Shown: positions 8,663 to 17,102 of the stretch, one piece after another
Position numbering within the stretch: position 1 is the stretch's first letter
How the letters are laid out: the number at the start of each line of letters is the position of its first letter
Origin: CBDESM01 sp965205165
GTDB taxonomy: Bacteria > Chloroflexota > Dehalococcoidia > Bin125
Assembly (NCBI GenBank): GCA_965205165.1
Contig: OZ242037.1
Coordinates: forward strand, 806,001-870,000
Reading direction: 5' to 3'
Length of the DNA: 64,000 nucleotides
The notes under the pieces: model-generated
What the model saw: only the letters and a program-made list of their open reading frames with translations
Told to the model about the DNA's origin: nothing
The model's database searches: none
Translations under genes and position numbers: made by a program

Positions 8663-9123
8663 CTGCCGAGGAAGAGTGGCAGCTGACGGTTCTGTTCCCG
8701 GGCCTTCGCGACTCAACGTTCAAGATCACCAGCCCTCCAGATTCCACCTACAACTGCGTTGCGTGGGTGATCGGAACAACGAATGAATGGTGGGAACCGA
8801 GATATCGAGAGGGCACTTGGCCGGATCACATTCCGCAGGAGCGTACTGTTGCGGCGACCATTTTGGCGCTTGCAAGCGTCGGTTATGAAGAGTGTGACGA
8901 CGGGCTCATCGAGGAAAACGCAGAAAAAGTGGCGATCTATGGCGTCGGAAGCCAATTCTTTCACGTGGCGAAACAGCTGTCATCGGGGCGTTGGTCCAGC
9001 AAACTCGGCCGTGCTTGGGACATCGAGCATGAGTTGGAGGCGCTGACCAGTGCGGCCAATCTTGGCGGGGCGGTGCAGTATGGAGAGGTTGTTGCGTACA
9101 TGCGGAGGGGGCGGCGGGGTTAG
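8659..9123 (+). CDS. DUF7689-like protein
   Basis: A 154-residue protein with the motif YNCVAWVIG...WW near the N-terminus, a cysteine-containing signature I associate with the DUF7689 family of unknown function. A lone YNC could suit a papain-like or NlpC-like cysteine catalytic centre, but no convincing downstream histidine motif is evident, so no activity is assigned. The GTG at 8659 is chosen because it overlaps the preceding stop by four bases; an earlier in-frame start would lie inside that gene. The stop overlaps the stop of the convergent threonine dehydratase by four bases. Its base composition is more AT-rich than its neighbours. Confidence 0.65.
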   Translation: MTAEEEWQLTVLFPGLRDSTFKITSPPDSTYNCVAWVIGTTNEWWEPRYREGTWPDHIPQERTVAATILALASVGYEECDDGLIEENAEKVAIYGVGSQFFHVAKQLSSGRWSSKLGRAWDIEHELEALTSAANLGGAVQYGEVVAYMRRGRRG

Positions 9124-10106
9124 GTGGCGAGCCAGTTGACCAGTTGGGCGCGGGTGGCGTTTGCGCCGGTGAGTACTATCGTTACTTTCTTGTCGGCGAT
9201 GCGTTCGGGTGTTGTTTGGTACAGGAGTTCGCCGGCGGCTGCGGCGGCTGCGCCGGCGGGTTCGGTCATGATGTGCTGGAGGTCCCAGAGGGTGCGGAGG
9301 GCGGCGAGGATTTGGTCGTCGTCGACTAGGACGAAGTCGTTGAGGCGGCCCCTGAGGATGTCTTGGGCGAAGGCGAAGGGGATGGCGGTGGCGAGGCCCT
9401 CGGCGATGGTTTCGTTGGGCCGCGGATCGTTCGAACCGGAGTGGAAGGCGTCGTGGGCGGCGGGGGATTGGGCGGATTGGGCGGCGATGATTTCGGCCGG
9501 GTGGCCGAGGGCGTCGCGGACGGTGATCCAGGCGGATGCGCCGGTGCCTCCGCCGAGCGGGATCAGGATGAGTTCGGTATCGGGCTGCTGGGTTTCGAGC
9601 ACTTCGAGGGCTGCGGTGCCGACGCCGGCGATGAGGCGGGGCTCGTTGACGGGCTCGACGTAGGTCGCGCCGCGCTCGGCGGCGAACTCTTCGGCGGCGA
9701 GGCGGGAATCGTCGAAGCGTTCGCCGACCAGGTGGACCACAGCGCCGAGCCGTTCGATGGCGGCGGCCTTGTCGGGGTTGGCGCCGGCGGGCATAAAGAT
9801 CGCCGCCTTCGCGCCGAAGGCGGCCGCGCCGTAGGCGACGGACTGGCCGTGGTTGCCGGTGGAGGAAGTGACGAGGCCGGCGGCGCGCTCGGCCTCGCTC
9901 AGGCGGGAGGCAAGGAAGATGCCGCCGCGGACCTTGAAGGCGCCGGTCGGGGTGGCGAGTTCGAGCTTGAGCGAGACTTCGGCGTTCCAGCGCTGCGAGA
10001 GGCCTGGGCTGGCGACCAGCGGGGTCGGCAGCGAGAGGTACGGCTGGATGGCCGCGGCGGCGGCGCGGACGTCGTCGAGGGTCGGGGGCGCGGGTTGGTC
10101 GGTCAT
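9120..10106 (-). CDS. Threonine/serine dehydratase-like PLP enzyme
   Basis: A 328-residue fold-type II PLP enzyme of the threonine ammonia-lyase/serine racemase group. It has KLELATPTGAFKVRGG with the PLP lysine, SSTGNHGQS for substrate/cofactor contact, GGGTGAS as the phosphate-binding glycine loop, and the C-terminal VLTGAN. It deaminates L-threonine or L-serine, or related hydroxy-amino acids. There is no C-terminal ACT regulatory domain, so it is probably a catabolic form. The start overlaps the DinB gene stop by four bases (ATGA) in a SRAP-DinB-dehydratase operon. Confidence 0.88.
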   Translation of the reverse strand: MTDQPAPPTLDDVRAAAAAIQPYLSLPTPLVASPGLSQRWNAEVSLKLELATPTGAFKVRGGIFLASRLSEAERAAGLVTSSTGNHGQSVAYGAAAFGAKAAIFMPAGANPDKAAAIERLGAVVHLVGERFDDSRLAAEEFAAERGATYVEPVNEPRLIAGVGTAALEVLETQQPDTELILIPLGGGTGASAWITVRDALGHPAEIIAAQSAQSPAAHDAFHSGSNDPRPNETIAEGLATAIPFAFAQDILRGRLNDFVLVDDDQILAALRTLWDLQHIMTEPAGAAAAAAGELLYQTTPERIADKKVTIVLTGANATRAQLVNWLAT

Positions 10107-10630
10107 GCGCGGTACTTCCTGATCTGCTCGTCCTGGCGTTCGGCGATGGCTTCGGCGGAGCGGGCGTAGATGTCGGGCGGGGCCCAGCCGTTGAGGCCGG
10201 CGTAGGTGTCGATCTGGGAGCGGTGGTGGATGTCGTGCTCCATCATCATCAAGAGCAGGCGCCAGCCGTTGAGCGTGGCGCCGGGGGTGTCGATCATTTC
10301 GATCTTGTTGGAGAGGCCGTCATCGCCGAGTTCGGAGACGAGGCGGGAGAACTCGTCGAAGCTGTCGTTGAGGGCGATGGGCCAGAGATCGGGACGGCTG
10401 ACATCTGGCGGAGCGGGATTGATCCAGCCGGTGCCGCGGTAGGCGGAGGCGAAGTAGAGGCGGGAGCCGGCCATGTGGCCGATCAGCTTGTTGATGCTCC
10501 AGGCGTTCTCGCCCTCGCCGCCGACGGGGGTCCAGCCGTCGGCTTCGGGCGGCAGCGCGGCGACGTCGCGGACGGCGCGGTTGTTGACAGAGCGGAAGTA
10601 GCGGAGGAAGGCGTCGATCCCGGTGAACAT
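10103..10630 (-). CDS. DinB family protein
   Basis: A four-helix-bundle DinB/YfiT-like protein of about 175 residues. INKLIGHMAGSRLYF and MMEHDIHHRSQIDTYAG supply the three histidines expected for metal binding. Members act as thiol-dependent transferases or damage-inducible proteins of unknown function. Two ATGs are possible; the one at 10630 is preferred because GAAAGGA sits six bases upstream, whereas it directly abuts the ATG at 10636. It sits between the SRAP and dehydratase genes on the same strand. Confidence 0.85.
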   Translation of the reverse strand: MFTGIDAFLRYFRSVNNRAVRDVAALPPEADGWTPVGGEGENAWSINKLIGHMAGSRLYFASAYRGTGWINPAPPDVSRPDLWPIALNDSFDEFSRLVSELGDDGLSNKIEMIDTPGATLNGWRLLLMMMEHDIHHRSQIDTYAGLNGWAPPDIYARSAEAIAERQDEQIRKYRA

Positions 10631-10645
10631 GTCCATTCCTTTCGG

Positions 10646-11368
10646 CTAGAGGAGCCGGAGCGCCTGCGGCTGGGCGTCGGTTGCGAGGTCGATCTCGCGG
10701 AGGAGGCCGGCGTCGTCGTTGCGGACGTAGTTGACGCGGGTGGAGACGGGGCGGGCGGTGAAGGCGTCCATGTTGACGCCGGCGAGGAGCCGGCGGGCTT
10801 GTCCGGCGTCGGTCAGGGCGGGATCGAGCCATTCTTCGATGCGGTTTTCGGGCAGGATGACGGGCATGCGGTCGTGGATCGGCTGGAGGCGCGAGGCGGC
10901 GCTGGTGGTGAGGATGGTGAACGTGGTCCGCTGTTCATCGGAGCCGGGCGGGGTCCAGGTTTCCCAGAGGCCGGCGAGGAGGAAGGGGGCTTCGTCGCCG
11001 CGGTGGATCCAGTGGGGGCGGCGGGCGTCGGCGGGGCCGGACCATTCGTACCAGCCGTCGGCCGGGACGGCGCAGCGGCGGCGCTTGAAGGCGGGGGCGT
11101 AGGCGCGGGATTCGGCGGCGGTTTCGAGGCGGGCGTTGATTTGGCGGGCGGCGCGCTTGGCGTCGGCAGCCCAGGAGTTGACGAGTCCCCAATCGGCGGT
11201 GAGGGCGGCGATCCGCTCGGCGCTTCCGGCGAAGATGAAGTGCTCCTGGGTCGGGGCGATGTTGCAGCGGGGCTGCGCGGTCGCGGGCGGGACGAGCTCG
11301 GGGTGGATGCCCAGGAGCGCGTCAACGAGGACGGCGGGAGTCGCGGCGAGGGTGAATCTGCCGCACAT
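10646..11368 (-). CDS. SOS response-associated peptidase (SRAP, YedK/HMCES-like)
   Basis: A 240-residue SRAP protein that shields abasic sites in single-stranded DNA by forming a covalent thiazolidine link. The catalytic Cys2 (MCGRF), N-A-R-x-E-T (INARLET), RCAVPADGWYEW and HDRMPVIL are all present. It leads a minus-strand operon with DinB and the threonine dehydratase; only the DinB neighbour fits a DNA-damage theme. The divergent enoyl-CoA hydratase starts 90 bases away. Confidence 0.95.
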   Translation of the reverse strand: MCGRFTLAATPAVLVDALLGIHPELVPPATAQPRCNIAPTQEHFIFAGSAERIAALTADWGLVNSWAADAKRAARQINARLETAAESRAYAPAFKRRRCAVPADGWYEWSGPADARRPHWIHRGDEAPFLLAGLWETWTPPGSDEQRTTFTILTTSAASRLQPIHDRMPVILPENRIEEWLDPALTDAGQARRLLAGVNMDAFTARPVSTRVNYVRNDDAGLLREIDLATDAQPQALRLL

Positions 11369-11458
11369 GGCCGGGCCTCCTCGGGGCTCCGCGCATCGGC
11401 GGCGGAGCGTGCCCTAGCATTGCACGAATCGGCGCAGCAGGCGGATACGGAGCACGAG

Positions 11459-12277
11459 ATGAGCGACAACGGCGCACGCGACGAGGCGACGGTCCTGTTC
11501 GAGAAGCGGGACGACGGGGTGGCATTGATCACGCTGAACCGGCCGGAGCGGATGAACGCGTTCGGGGAGGATCTGCTGCCGCGGCTGAGCGGGGCGCTGG
11601 AGGACTGCGAGCGGGACCCGGACGTGCGCTGCGTGGCGCTGACGGGGAACGGGCGCGGGTTCTCGGCGGGCGCGGACATCAACAACATGGGCAGGGGCGG
11701 CAGGCGTCCGATGGGTCCCGGCTGGGCGCAGCGGCTGAGCCACCGCAGCCAGATGGAAACGTCGGGGATGCTGCACGAGATGGGGACGCCGACGGTGGGG
11801 CTGATCAACGGAGCAGCCGCGGGCGGCGGGCTGGGGCTGGCGCTGGCTTGCGATTTCCGGATCGTCTCGGAGCGGGCGCGGTTCGTGACGGCGTTCCGCA
11901 ACATCGGGGTGTCGGGCGACTACGGGTGCGCGTGGTTCCTGCAGAAGATGCTGGGGATCACGCGGGCGCGGGAGCTGCTGATGCTGGGGCGGCAGCTGTC
12001 GGCGCAGGAGGCGGTGGACTTGGGCGTGGCATCGGAGCTGGTGGCGCACGACGACCTGCTGCCGCGGGGCTTGGAGTTCTGCCGCGAGATCGCGCAGGGG
12101 CCGTCGTCGGTCCTGGCGATGATGAAGTGGACGCTGAACTACGGGGCGACGTCGACGCTGTCGGAGTCGATGTACCAAGAGGGCGCGCACGTGGCGCTCT
12201 CGTTCACTGGCGAGGACAACAAGGAAGCCGCGAAGGCGTTCCTGGAGAAGCGCCCGCCGGCGTTCGTCGGCCGGTAG
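11459..12277 (+). CDS. Enoyl-CoA hydratase/isomerase family protein
   Basis: A 272-residue crotonase-fold protein. The oxyanion-hole segments GRGFSAGADIN and GAAAGGGLGLALACDFRI are clear. Crotonases hydrate, isomerise or cleave acyl-CoA thioesters; the substrate cannot be fixed. The ATG at 11459 has GGAG six bases upstream; an in-frame region further upstream overlaps the SRAP gene and is rejected. It is one of three enoyl-CoA hydratase paralogues in the window, consistent with acyl-CoA catabolism. Confidence 0.9.
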   Translation: MSDNGARDEATVLFEKRDDGVALITLNRPERMNAFGEDLLPRLSGALEDCERDPDVRCVALTGNGRGFSAGADINNMGRGGRRPMGPGWAQRLSHRSQMETSGMLHEMGTPTVGLINGAAAGGGLGLALACDFRIVSERARFVTAFRNIGVSGDYGCAWFLQKMLGITRARELLMLGRQLSAQEAVDLGVASELVAHDDLLPRGLEFCREIAQGPSSVLAMMKWTLNYGATSTLSESMYQEGAHVALSFTGEDNKEAAKAFLEKRPPAFVGR

Positions 12278-12330
12278 ACCAAACCGCCGCTGCTGAGATT
12301 GGCGGCGAAGAGCCGCGATTCGGGCCGCTG

Positions 12331-12831
12331 TCAAGGGCTTTGGATGAATCGTGCTCCGTGATCCGACAGCATTTGGAACGGGGTGATGCACGGGATGTCG
12401 AAGTCGCGGCAGATGTCGGGGATCTTCACAGCACTAGGGCGTCTGGCTGCATTGGCCTTCTCTTCAAGGGTGACGACGCGATGGTTGCCCGCGAGTGCCC
12501 AAGCGACGAGGTGGTAATCGGCGCCTTCCTTGAACTTGAGCACCGACGAGGGCGCAAAGATCGGGGCGCTGAGAGAGCGGTTGATCTCCGCGTAGGCGTC
12601 TTGAATGGGCATCGCGGTGGCGGGAGGATAGGATGCCTTGCCGTGAGCGTTGAGCCAGTCCTTGAATGCCGTGCTGCGCGGCTTGAGCTCCCTGAGCACT
12701 TCCGGCAGCAGAACGACTGTCCCGTCGCGAATCGCAGCGGCGAGCCAATCCCAGAAGCCGGGGAAGGTTTCGAAGCGATAGTAGTCGCGTCCGCTGCGGA
12801 TGAACGCGTTCGTATCGGCGAGATCGGCCAT
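12331..12831 (-). CDS. DUF4411 PIN-like toxin
   Basis: A 166-residue DUF4411 protein, a PIN-domain-like putative ribonuclease toxin. The N-terminus DTNAFI followed by DYYRFETFPGFWDWL is the family signature; acidic residues in LLPEVLREL and GADYHLVAWAL would complete a PIN-type metal site. The ATG at 12831 overlaps the stop of the upstream Xre-ImmA gene by one base (TGATG). The Xre/COG2856/DUF4411 pairing is a known predicted type II toxin-antitoxin arrangement. Confidence 0.88.
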   Translation of the reverse strand: MADLADTNAFIRSGRDYYRFETFPGFWDWLAAAIRDGTVVLLPEVLRELKPRSTAFKDWLNAHGKASYPPATAMPIQDAYAEINRSLSAPIFAPSSVLKFKEGADYHLVAWALAGNHRVVTLEEKANAARRPSAVKIPDICRDFDIPCITPFQMLSDHGARFIQSP

Positions 12832-13997
12832 CAACCCGCGACTCCCAACTCGGACGCGAACTTGTCGAGCGTGTCAAGGCTCTTGAACCCCAAGAGCGCC
12901 GTCATGTCTGTGTAGCTCGTCATTCCCGCAAGCGTGCTGGAGACCACGGCAGTGGCGTACTCCCTCCCATAGCGCACCAGAAGAGTCCTGTAGAAATCTC
13001 CACCAGATGTTCCAGTGTTCGCTGGCTGATCCTGTTGGCGGTATCCAGAGTAGAAGCGCTTGTACATGTCCCTGTAATCGTCCGTCCCAATCAGGTCAGC
13101 CGTTCGCAGGCTGCGCAAAATGACCAGCCTGCTGACCTTGTAGTGCTGCGCAATGCGCACGACCTCTTGGTCGATCGGCGCGGTGTCCCGAAATCGCCGG
13201 ACGAGATCGTCTTGGGGCACCAGCATCTCAGCCGCTACGGCGTCGCACCACCGTTCGCGCGGACTGGAAGGGTCCGGCACGATCGCGAGGTCGTCAAGCC
13301 CCGTGTCACCAAGAAGCAGATGGGCGAACTCGTGCGCAAGCGTGAACATTTGCGCGGCTTTGACGTCGCGACCATTGACGAAGATCAGCGGCGCGATGGG
13401 ATCCGCGAGCGCGAAACCGCGGAATTCCGCTGGATCGAGCGGGCGGTGGGTGTTGGCGCCAACGACCCCGTTGATGAACACGAGCACGCCCATCCCTCGC
13501 AATGAGGCGCAAATTCGCCTGAACGCGTCGTCCCACGATGCTGCGCCCTCGCGCGACTCTTCGAACTTGGCATCTGCTGCATATTGCGCAGCCACCGCCT
13601 TCGGCGACGCGTTCAAGTCGGCTGCAGCGATGAACGGCAACGGGGCCGCGTCGTCGTCGAGCAGGTAGTCGCGATACCAGAGCTGGCTGAATTGGCAGTC
13701 GCGGATCGTGTCCAAAAGATGCGGTGAAGGGCGCTCAGCTGCACCGCGATGCCCGCTGCGAAGGTCCGAGATGGGGAGGGCGTCAGAAGGCGGCACGTCA
13801 TCGAAGAACTGCCCGAATGCGGTGTACGTCGTCGTCGCGAAACGCTTCAGCTCCGCCAGCGTGGGCGGGGCTTCTCCCGATCGCCAGCGATCCAGCTTGG
13901 GGAACTTCTTCCGCAGTTCATCAAGAGGCCGGCCGGATCGCTCGCAGGCCCACGCGATCATCTCCGGCTTTACGGCAAGCGAAATGCTGGCGGCCAT
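12831..13997 (-). CDS. Xre-type HTH with ImmA/IrrE metallopeptidase domain (antitoxin)
   Basis: A 388-residue protein with an N-terminal helix-turn-helix region (residues ~8-66, containing LDRWRSGEAPPTLAELKRFA) and a central ImmA/IrrE zinc peptidase domain with H222-E-F-A-H226 and a downstream acidic helix (WCDAVAAEMLVP). It is the COG2856 partner of the DUF4411 toxin that follows by one overlapping base. The likely role is DNA-binding antitoxin and autoregulator. Transcription would start in the 14.0-14.5-kb intergenic region. Confidence 0.9.
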   Translation of the reverse strand: MAASISLAVKPEMIAWACERSGRPLDELRKKFPKLDRWRSGEAPPTLAELKRFATTTYTAFGQFFDDVPPSDALPISDLRSGHRGAAERPSPHLLDTIRDCQFSQLWYRDYLLDDDAAPLPFIAAADLNASPKAVAAQYAADAKFEESREGAASWDDAFRRICASLRGMGVLVFINGVVGANTHRPLDPAEFRGFALADPIAPLIFVNGRDVKAAQMFTLAHEFAHLLLGDTGLDDLAIVPDPSSPRERWCDAVAAEMLVPQDDLVRRFRDTAPIDQEVVRIAQHYKVSRLVILRSLRTADLIGTDDYRDMYKRFYSGYRQQDQPANTGTSGGDFYRTLLVRYGREYATAVVSSTLAGMTSYTDMTALLGFKSLDTLDKFASELGVAG

Positions 13998-14516
13998 GAC
14001 GACTCCACGCGCTTCCAGAGCGGGCCTCTGCAGGGGAGTCTAAAGCGGGAATCGGGGAGAAACGCCGAAGCCGAGGCTTGGTGGGCCTCGGCTTCGGGTA
14101 GGAGGCGGGCGGGGCGAGCGAGGTACCCCGGCCCGCGTGATCGTCGGGCGGAGGACCCCGACGCCACTCCATACGGGCGGCGGCCGGAGCGACCGCGCGG
14201 TCGGCGCTTGCGGCGCGTTCCGCGATTCGCGTCCCGATGCCCGCGCCCGGCCGTCGGGGGACGGTCGGCCACGTGCGCCGGAGCGCGACTCCTTCGGTCG
14301 CCTACGGGGTTAGCTGACGGGTTCGGCGCGAAGGAGTGCGCCTAGGCGGGCCGCTGAGGGCGCGCCATTCACCCCAAAAGTTGGGTCCCCCGCTCCCCGC
14401 GCCGCTTATGTCGAGCATTGCGGGGACTCGGCCCACGTATTCAGTTGTGGGACAGAGCATACGCGGTTCGGCGGAGGATTGCGAATCGCGGGCGGCGAGG
14501 GGGCCGGCGGAGCGGG
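13998..14516. other. Intergenic region without a convincing gene
   Basis: About 520 bases lie between the Xre-ImmA start and the end of the small gene at 14517. The reading frames that cross it are shadows with low-complexity Arg/Pro/Ala composition. It contains a strong hairpin (listed separately) and must hold the promoter of the Xre-ImmA/DUF4411 operon. No tRNA fold or other RNA gene was recognised. Confidence 0.6.
14065..14097 (-). terminator. Strong hairpin, probable terminator of the 14517-15014 genes
   Basis: A perfect 13-bp inverted repeat (14065-14077 with 14085-14097) around a 7-base loop TTGGTGG. No T-tract follows on either strand, so it is not a classic intrinsic terminator. It lies downstream of the minus-strand genes at 14517-15014 and upstream of the Xre-ImmA gene, so it may end the former's transcript or shield the latter's promoter. 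Confidence 0.45.
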
Positions 14517-14705
14517 TCAGGGCTTGCAGCCGAGGGCGAGGAGCTCCTTGCGGAGGTCGTTGATGCGGTCGTAGATGCCGCGCAGCTCCTGATTGCCGGG
14601 GCCGAGTCCGGATCCGGCGGGGAGCTTGCCGGGCATGTCGTCGGCGAGCTTGTTGAGGCGGGCGCGTTCGGCGCGGATTTCGGCGCAGCGGGGGTCGTCG
14701 GGCAT
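14517..14705 (-). CDS. Small hypothetical protein, 62 aa
   Basis: A 62-residue, probably helical protein (RAERARLNKLADDMPGKLP...RGIYDRINDLRKELLALG), with two heptad-like stretches separated by a glycine/proline loop. Not recognised. The ATG lies three bases after the stop of the 101-residue gene upstream, so the two are probably cotranslated. Real coding is supported by the tight spacing and a composition unlike the shadow frames. Confidence 0.55.
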   Translation of the reverse strand: MPDDPRCAEIRAERARLNKLADDMPGKLPAGSGLGPGNQELRGIYDRINDLRKELLALGCKP

Positions 14706-14708
14706 TGG

Positions 14709-15014
14709 TCAGGCTCCTTCGGCGGCGGCGCGGCGCAGCGCATGGGCGCGGTCGAGCGCTTCGGCTTCGCGGCGCGGGTGGGCGGGGCGCGATTTGAGGG
14801 CGATGCCGAGCCCGGCGGCCTCGAGCGAGAGCCGGGCGAGCGAGGCGTCGTCGGGCAGTTCGGCGGCGAGGACGAGGTCGCGCGCGTCGAGCACGTAGGC
14901 GCGGTCGAGATCGCCGCCGGTCGAGCGGATTGCGGATTCGAGGGCGGCGAGGTCGTCGGCGAGCGCGCCGGCGCGGTCAAGCGGACGCCGGCCTTCGATC
15001 AAGTAGCAGGGCAT
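14709..15014 (-). CDS. Small hypothetical protein, 101 aa
   Basis: A 101-residue protein starting MPCYLIEGRRPL, a start reminiscent of small ferredoxin-like (DUF4242/GYD-type) proteins, followed by repeated DLAALESAI / YVLDARDLVLAAELPDDASLARL segments. The resemblance is weak and no function is assigned. It is divergent from the dehydrogenase at 15079 (64 bases apart) and precedes the 62-residue gene. A much longer in-frame extension runs antisense to the dehydrogenase and is rejected. Confidence 0.55.
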   Translation of the reverse strand: MPCYLIEGRRPLDRAGALADDLAALESAIRSTGGDLDRAYVLDARDLVLAAELPDDASLARLSLEAAGLGIALKSRPAHPRREAEALDRAHALRRAAAEGA

Positions 15015-15078
15015 GGCGCGTACGATATCGGGCGATCGGCGGGGGCGATCATCGGGCGCCGCGCCGGAGGAGGCTGAG

Positions 15079-15969
15079 ATGGAACGGATCGGGTTCATCG
15101 GGCTGGGGATCATGGGCGTGCCGATGGTCGGCAACTTGATCAAGGCGGGCTGGACGCCGACGGTGTGGAACCGCTCGCAGCCGGGGATCGACGCGTGCAC
15201 GGCGCTGGGGGCGATTGCGGCGGGGAGCCCGCGGGCGGTGGCGGAGATGTCGGACATCCTGATCACGATCGTGACGGACTCGCCGGATGTGCGGCAGGTG
15301 CTGCTGGATGGCGAGGATGCGGCGATCGGGGGGCTGGCGGCGGGCTCCGTCGTGATCGACATGTCGACGATCTCGCCGTCGGTGACGCGGGAGATCGCGT
15401 CGGAGCTGGCTGAGCGCGGGGTGTCGATGCTGGATGCGCCGGTGTCGGGCGGGGATTCGGGGGCGAAGGCGGGGACGCTGTCGATCATGGCCGGGGGCGA
15501 TGCGGAGGTGCTGGAGCGCTGCCGGCCGGTGCTGGAGGCGATGGGCAAGACGATCACGCATTGCGGGCCGAACGGGGCGGGGCAGTCGGTGAAACTGTGC
15601 AACCAGGTGGCGATCGCGGGGGCGCTGGCCGGGGTTTGCGAGGCGCTGGCGCTGGCGCAGAAATCGGGCGTGGATCCGAGCACGATGGTCGAGGCGATCG
15701 CGGGCGGCGCGGCGGGCTCGTGGCAGCTGAGCAACTTGGGGCCGAAGATCGTGGCGCGGGACTTCGCGCCGGGCTTCATGGTGGGGCTGATGCAAAAGGA
15801 CCTGCGCTTGGCGCTGGAGGCGGCTGCGGAGACGCAACAGCCGCTGCCCGGGACCGGCTTCGTGCACCAGCTGTTCCACCAGATCGAGGCGCAGGGCGGA
15901 TCGGGCGACGGCACGCAGGCGCTGGCGCGAGCGGTAGAGGCGCTGGGCGCGACGCGGATCGGCGGGTAG
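15079..15969 (+). CDS. 3-hydroxyisobutyrate dehydrogenase-like NAD(P) oxidoreductase
   Basis: A 296-residue beta-hydroxyacid dehydrogenase of the 3-hydroxyisobutyrate/tartronate-semialdehyde reductase family. It has the N-terminal Rossmann motif GFIGLGIMGVPM, the substrate-binding DAPVSGGDSGAKAGTLSIM block, and GQSVKLCNQ with the catalytic lysine. It oxidises a beta-hydroxy acid or reduces its semialdehyde. The ATG at 15079 has GGAGGA about seven bases upstream; earlier in-frame codons are rejected. It stands as a single gene. Confidence 0.92.
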   Translation: MERIGFIGLGIMGVPMVGNLIKAGWTPTVWNRSQPGIDACTALGAIAAGSPRAVAEMSDILITIVTDSPDVRQVLLDGEDAAIGGLAAGSVVIDMSTISPSVTREIASELAERGVSMLDAPVSGGDSGAKAGTLSIMAGGDAEVLERCRPVLEAMGKTITHCGPNGAGQSVKLCNQVAIAGALAGVCEALALAQKSGVDPSTMVEAIAGGAAGSWQLSNLGPKIVARDFAPGFMVGLMQKDLRLALEAAAETQQPLPGTGFVHQLFHQIEAQGGSGDGTQALARAVEALGATRIGG

Positions 15970-15996
15970 CGCGGGCAACATCCGGCCGGCCGACGG

Positions 15997-16040
15997 AGTT
16001 GGCATTCGCGTTCGCAAAGGAGTACTGCTTGCCGTAGAAG
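15997..16040 (+). repeat. Promoter-like repeat, copy 1 (TTGGCA-N18-TACTGC)
   Basis: A ~43-base block nearly identical to one at 16986-17029: GTTGGCATTCGCG, then TCGCAA, GGA, TGCTTGC and AGA in the same order and spacing. TTGGCA at 15999-16004 and TACTGC at 16023-16028, 18 bases apart, could be -35/-10 elements. It precedes the membrane-protein gene at 16060 by about 30 bases. Confidence 0.5.
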
Positions 16041-16059
16041 ACGCGAGGAGGGTGCGGCC

Positions 16060-16467
16060 GTGTTCCGCATGACGGAGAGCCGGGCGGGGGCGCTGGGCGC
16101 GGTTCGGCACGCGGTGGCGTACGCGCTGTTGGCGCTGTCGCTCGTGGGGGCGCTCGCTTGGCTGGCGTACTTCGCGGCGCTGCCGCTCGTGATCGCTTCC
16201 TACGCGCTGCTCGCGGCCGGCCTCGTGCTGCATCCTTGGGATGATCGTCCCGGCTTGGCGAGGCGCTGCGTGCTCCTGATCGCGGGGCCGCTCACGGCGG
16301 TTCTGATCGTCTGCGGAGCGGCGGCCCGATCCCGCGGGCAGCCGTCGATCTTCGCCCGTCAACTGCGCCGCGGCGGCGAGTTGGCTCCGCGAACGTGGCT
16401 GGTCGCGGCGCTGAACTTGGCAGCCTGGGCCGCGTTCTACGCCGCGCTGCCCTTGCTTCGGTCGTGA
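16060..16467 (+). CDS. Small membrane protein, 135 aa
   Basis: A 135-residue integral membrane protein with about four hydrophobic helices (residues ~17-38, 40-57, 68-86, 113-132). Not recognised. The GTG start at 16060 is chosen because AGGAGG lies nine bases upstream; an ATG three codons later is possible. It ends 17 bases before the exported-protein gene at 16485, probably one transcript starting from the repeated promoter-like block. Confidence 0.6.
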   Translation: MFRMTESRAGALGAVRHAVAYALLALSLVGALAWLAYFAALPLVIASYALLAAGLVLHPWDDRPGLARRCVLLIAGPLTAVLIVCGAAARSRGQPSIFARQLRRGGELAPRTWLVAALNLAAWAAFYAALPLLRS

Positions 16468-16484
16468 CCGCAGGGGCAGTTGCA

Positions 16485-16916
16485 ATGAGGCGGGCGCTGG
16501 TCGGTGCTCTGGGATGGCTGGCGATCGCTGCCGCGTCGGCTGCGTGCGCGGGCGACGAGACGCAGGGGTTCAAGCTGAGCGATCACGAATGTTGGGGCGT
16601 GCCGCCGGTCACGGTGCGGATCGGGCCCGAGACATTCGGGCCCGACTGGAAGCCCTTCACGGCTTGGGTGCCGGGCCCGGCGCCGGCATGCAGCTACGCG
16701 ATCACGATGAGTCCGAATGCGGGCTTCGTCGATGACGGGGATCTCTGCATTGCGCGGTTCGAGCTCGTCCTCCAACCCCCTCGGGTGATACCGGTGTTCC
16801 ATCCGGCGGTGATGGTGCATTGGCTGACGTCGGCTTGCCGGAAGATCGTATTCGGAACTCCCGCCTTCACCGGAGGCATCCCGCCACCCGATGCAGTGAC
16901 CATCCCGATCGACTAG
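16485..16916 (+). CDS. Exported small protein, paralogue of 17212-17643
   Basis: A 143-residue protein with an N-terminal signal (MRRALVGALGWLAIAAASAACAGDE); the cysteine at the cleavage region hints at a lipoprotein, but the lipobox (SAAC) is weak. The mature part has SDHECWGVPPVTVRI, WVPGPAPACS and GFVDDGD, blocks that recur in the protein at 17212, so these are tandem paralogues. Three conserved cysteines after the signal suggest disulphides. Function unknown. Confidence 0.65.
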   Translation: MRRALVGALGWLAIAAASAACAGDETQGFKLSDHECWGVPPVTVRIGPETFGPDWKPFTAWVPGPAPACSYAITMSPNAGFVDDGDLCIARFELVLQPPRVIPVFHPAVMVHWLTSACRKIVFGTPAFTGGIPPPDAVTIPID

Positions 16917-16985
16917 ACCGCCCGACTGCGCGTGCGATGTTGCCGATGCCCGATCTGTGGCGCAGTTGACACTCGGGGCCCGGCG

Positions 16986-17029
16986 GGTTGGCATTCGCGA
17001 TCGCAAGGGAATATTGCTTGCAGCAGAGG
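16986..17029 (+). repeat. Promoter-like repeat, copy 2 (TTGGCA-N18-TATTGC)
   Basis: The second copy of the block at 15997-16040. TTGGCA is at 16988-16993 and TATTGC at 17012-17017, again 18 bases apart. It lies ahead of the short ORF at 17103 and the lipoprotein at 17212. Conservation of both hexamers and the spacer across the duplication supports a regulatory role. Confidence 0.5.
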
Positions 17030-17102
17030 GCGGCGGAAGGGACGGATTCGGGGCGAGGTTGATGTAGCGCGAGACGTGCGGAACAGAACTGGGAGGTTCG
17101 AG

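Noticed and set aside
13749..14345. Plus-strand frame across the Xre-ImmA start and intergenic region
   Set aside because: Overlaps the HTH-coding start in antisense and is low complexity; no domain.
14709..16070. Extended minus-strand frame joining the 101-residue gene to antisense of the dehydrogenase
   Set aside because: Upstream part is antisense to a clear beta-hydroxyacid dehydrogenase; only the part from 15014 is kept.
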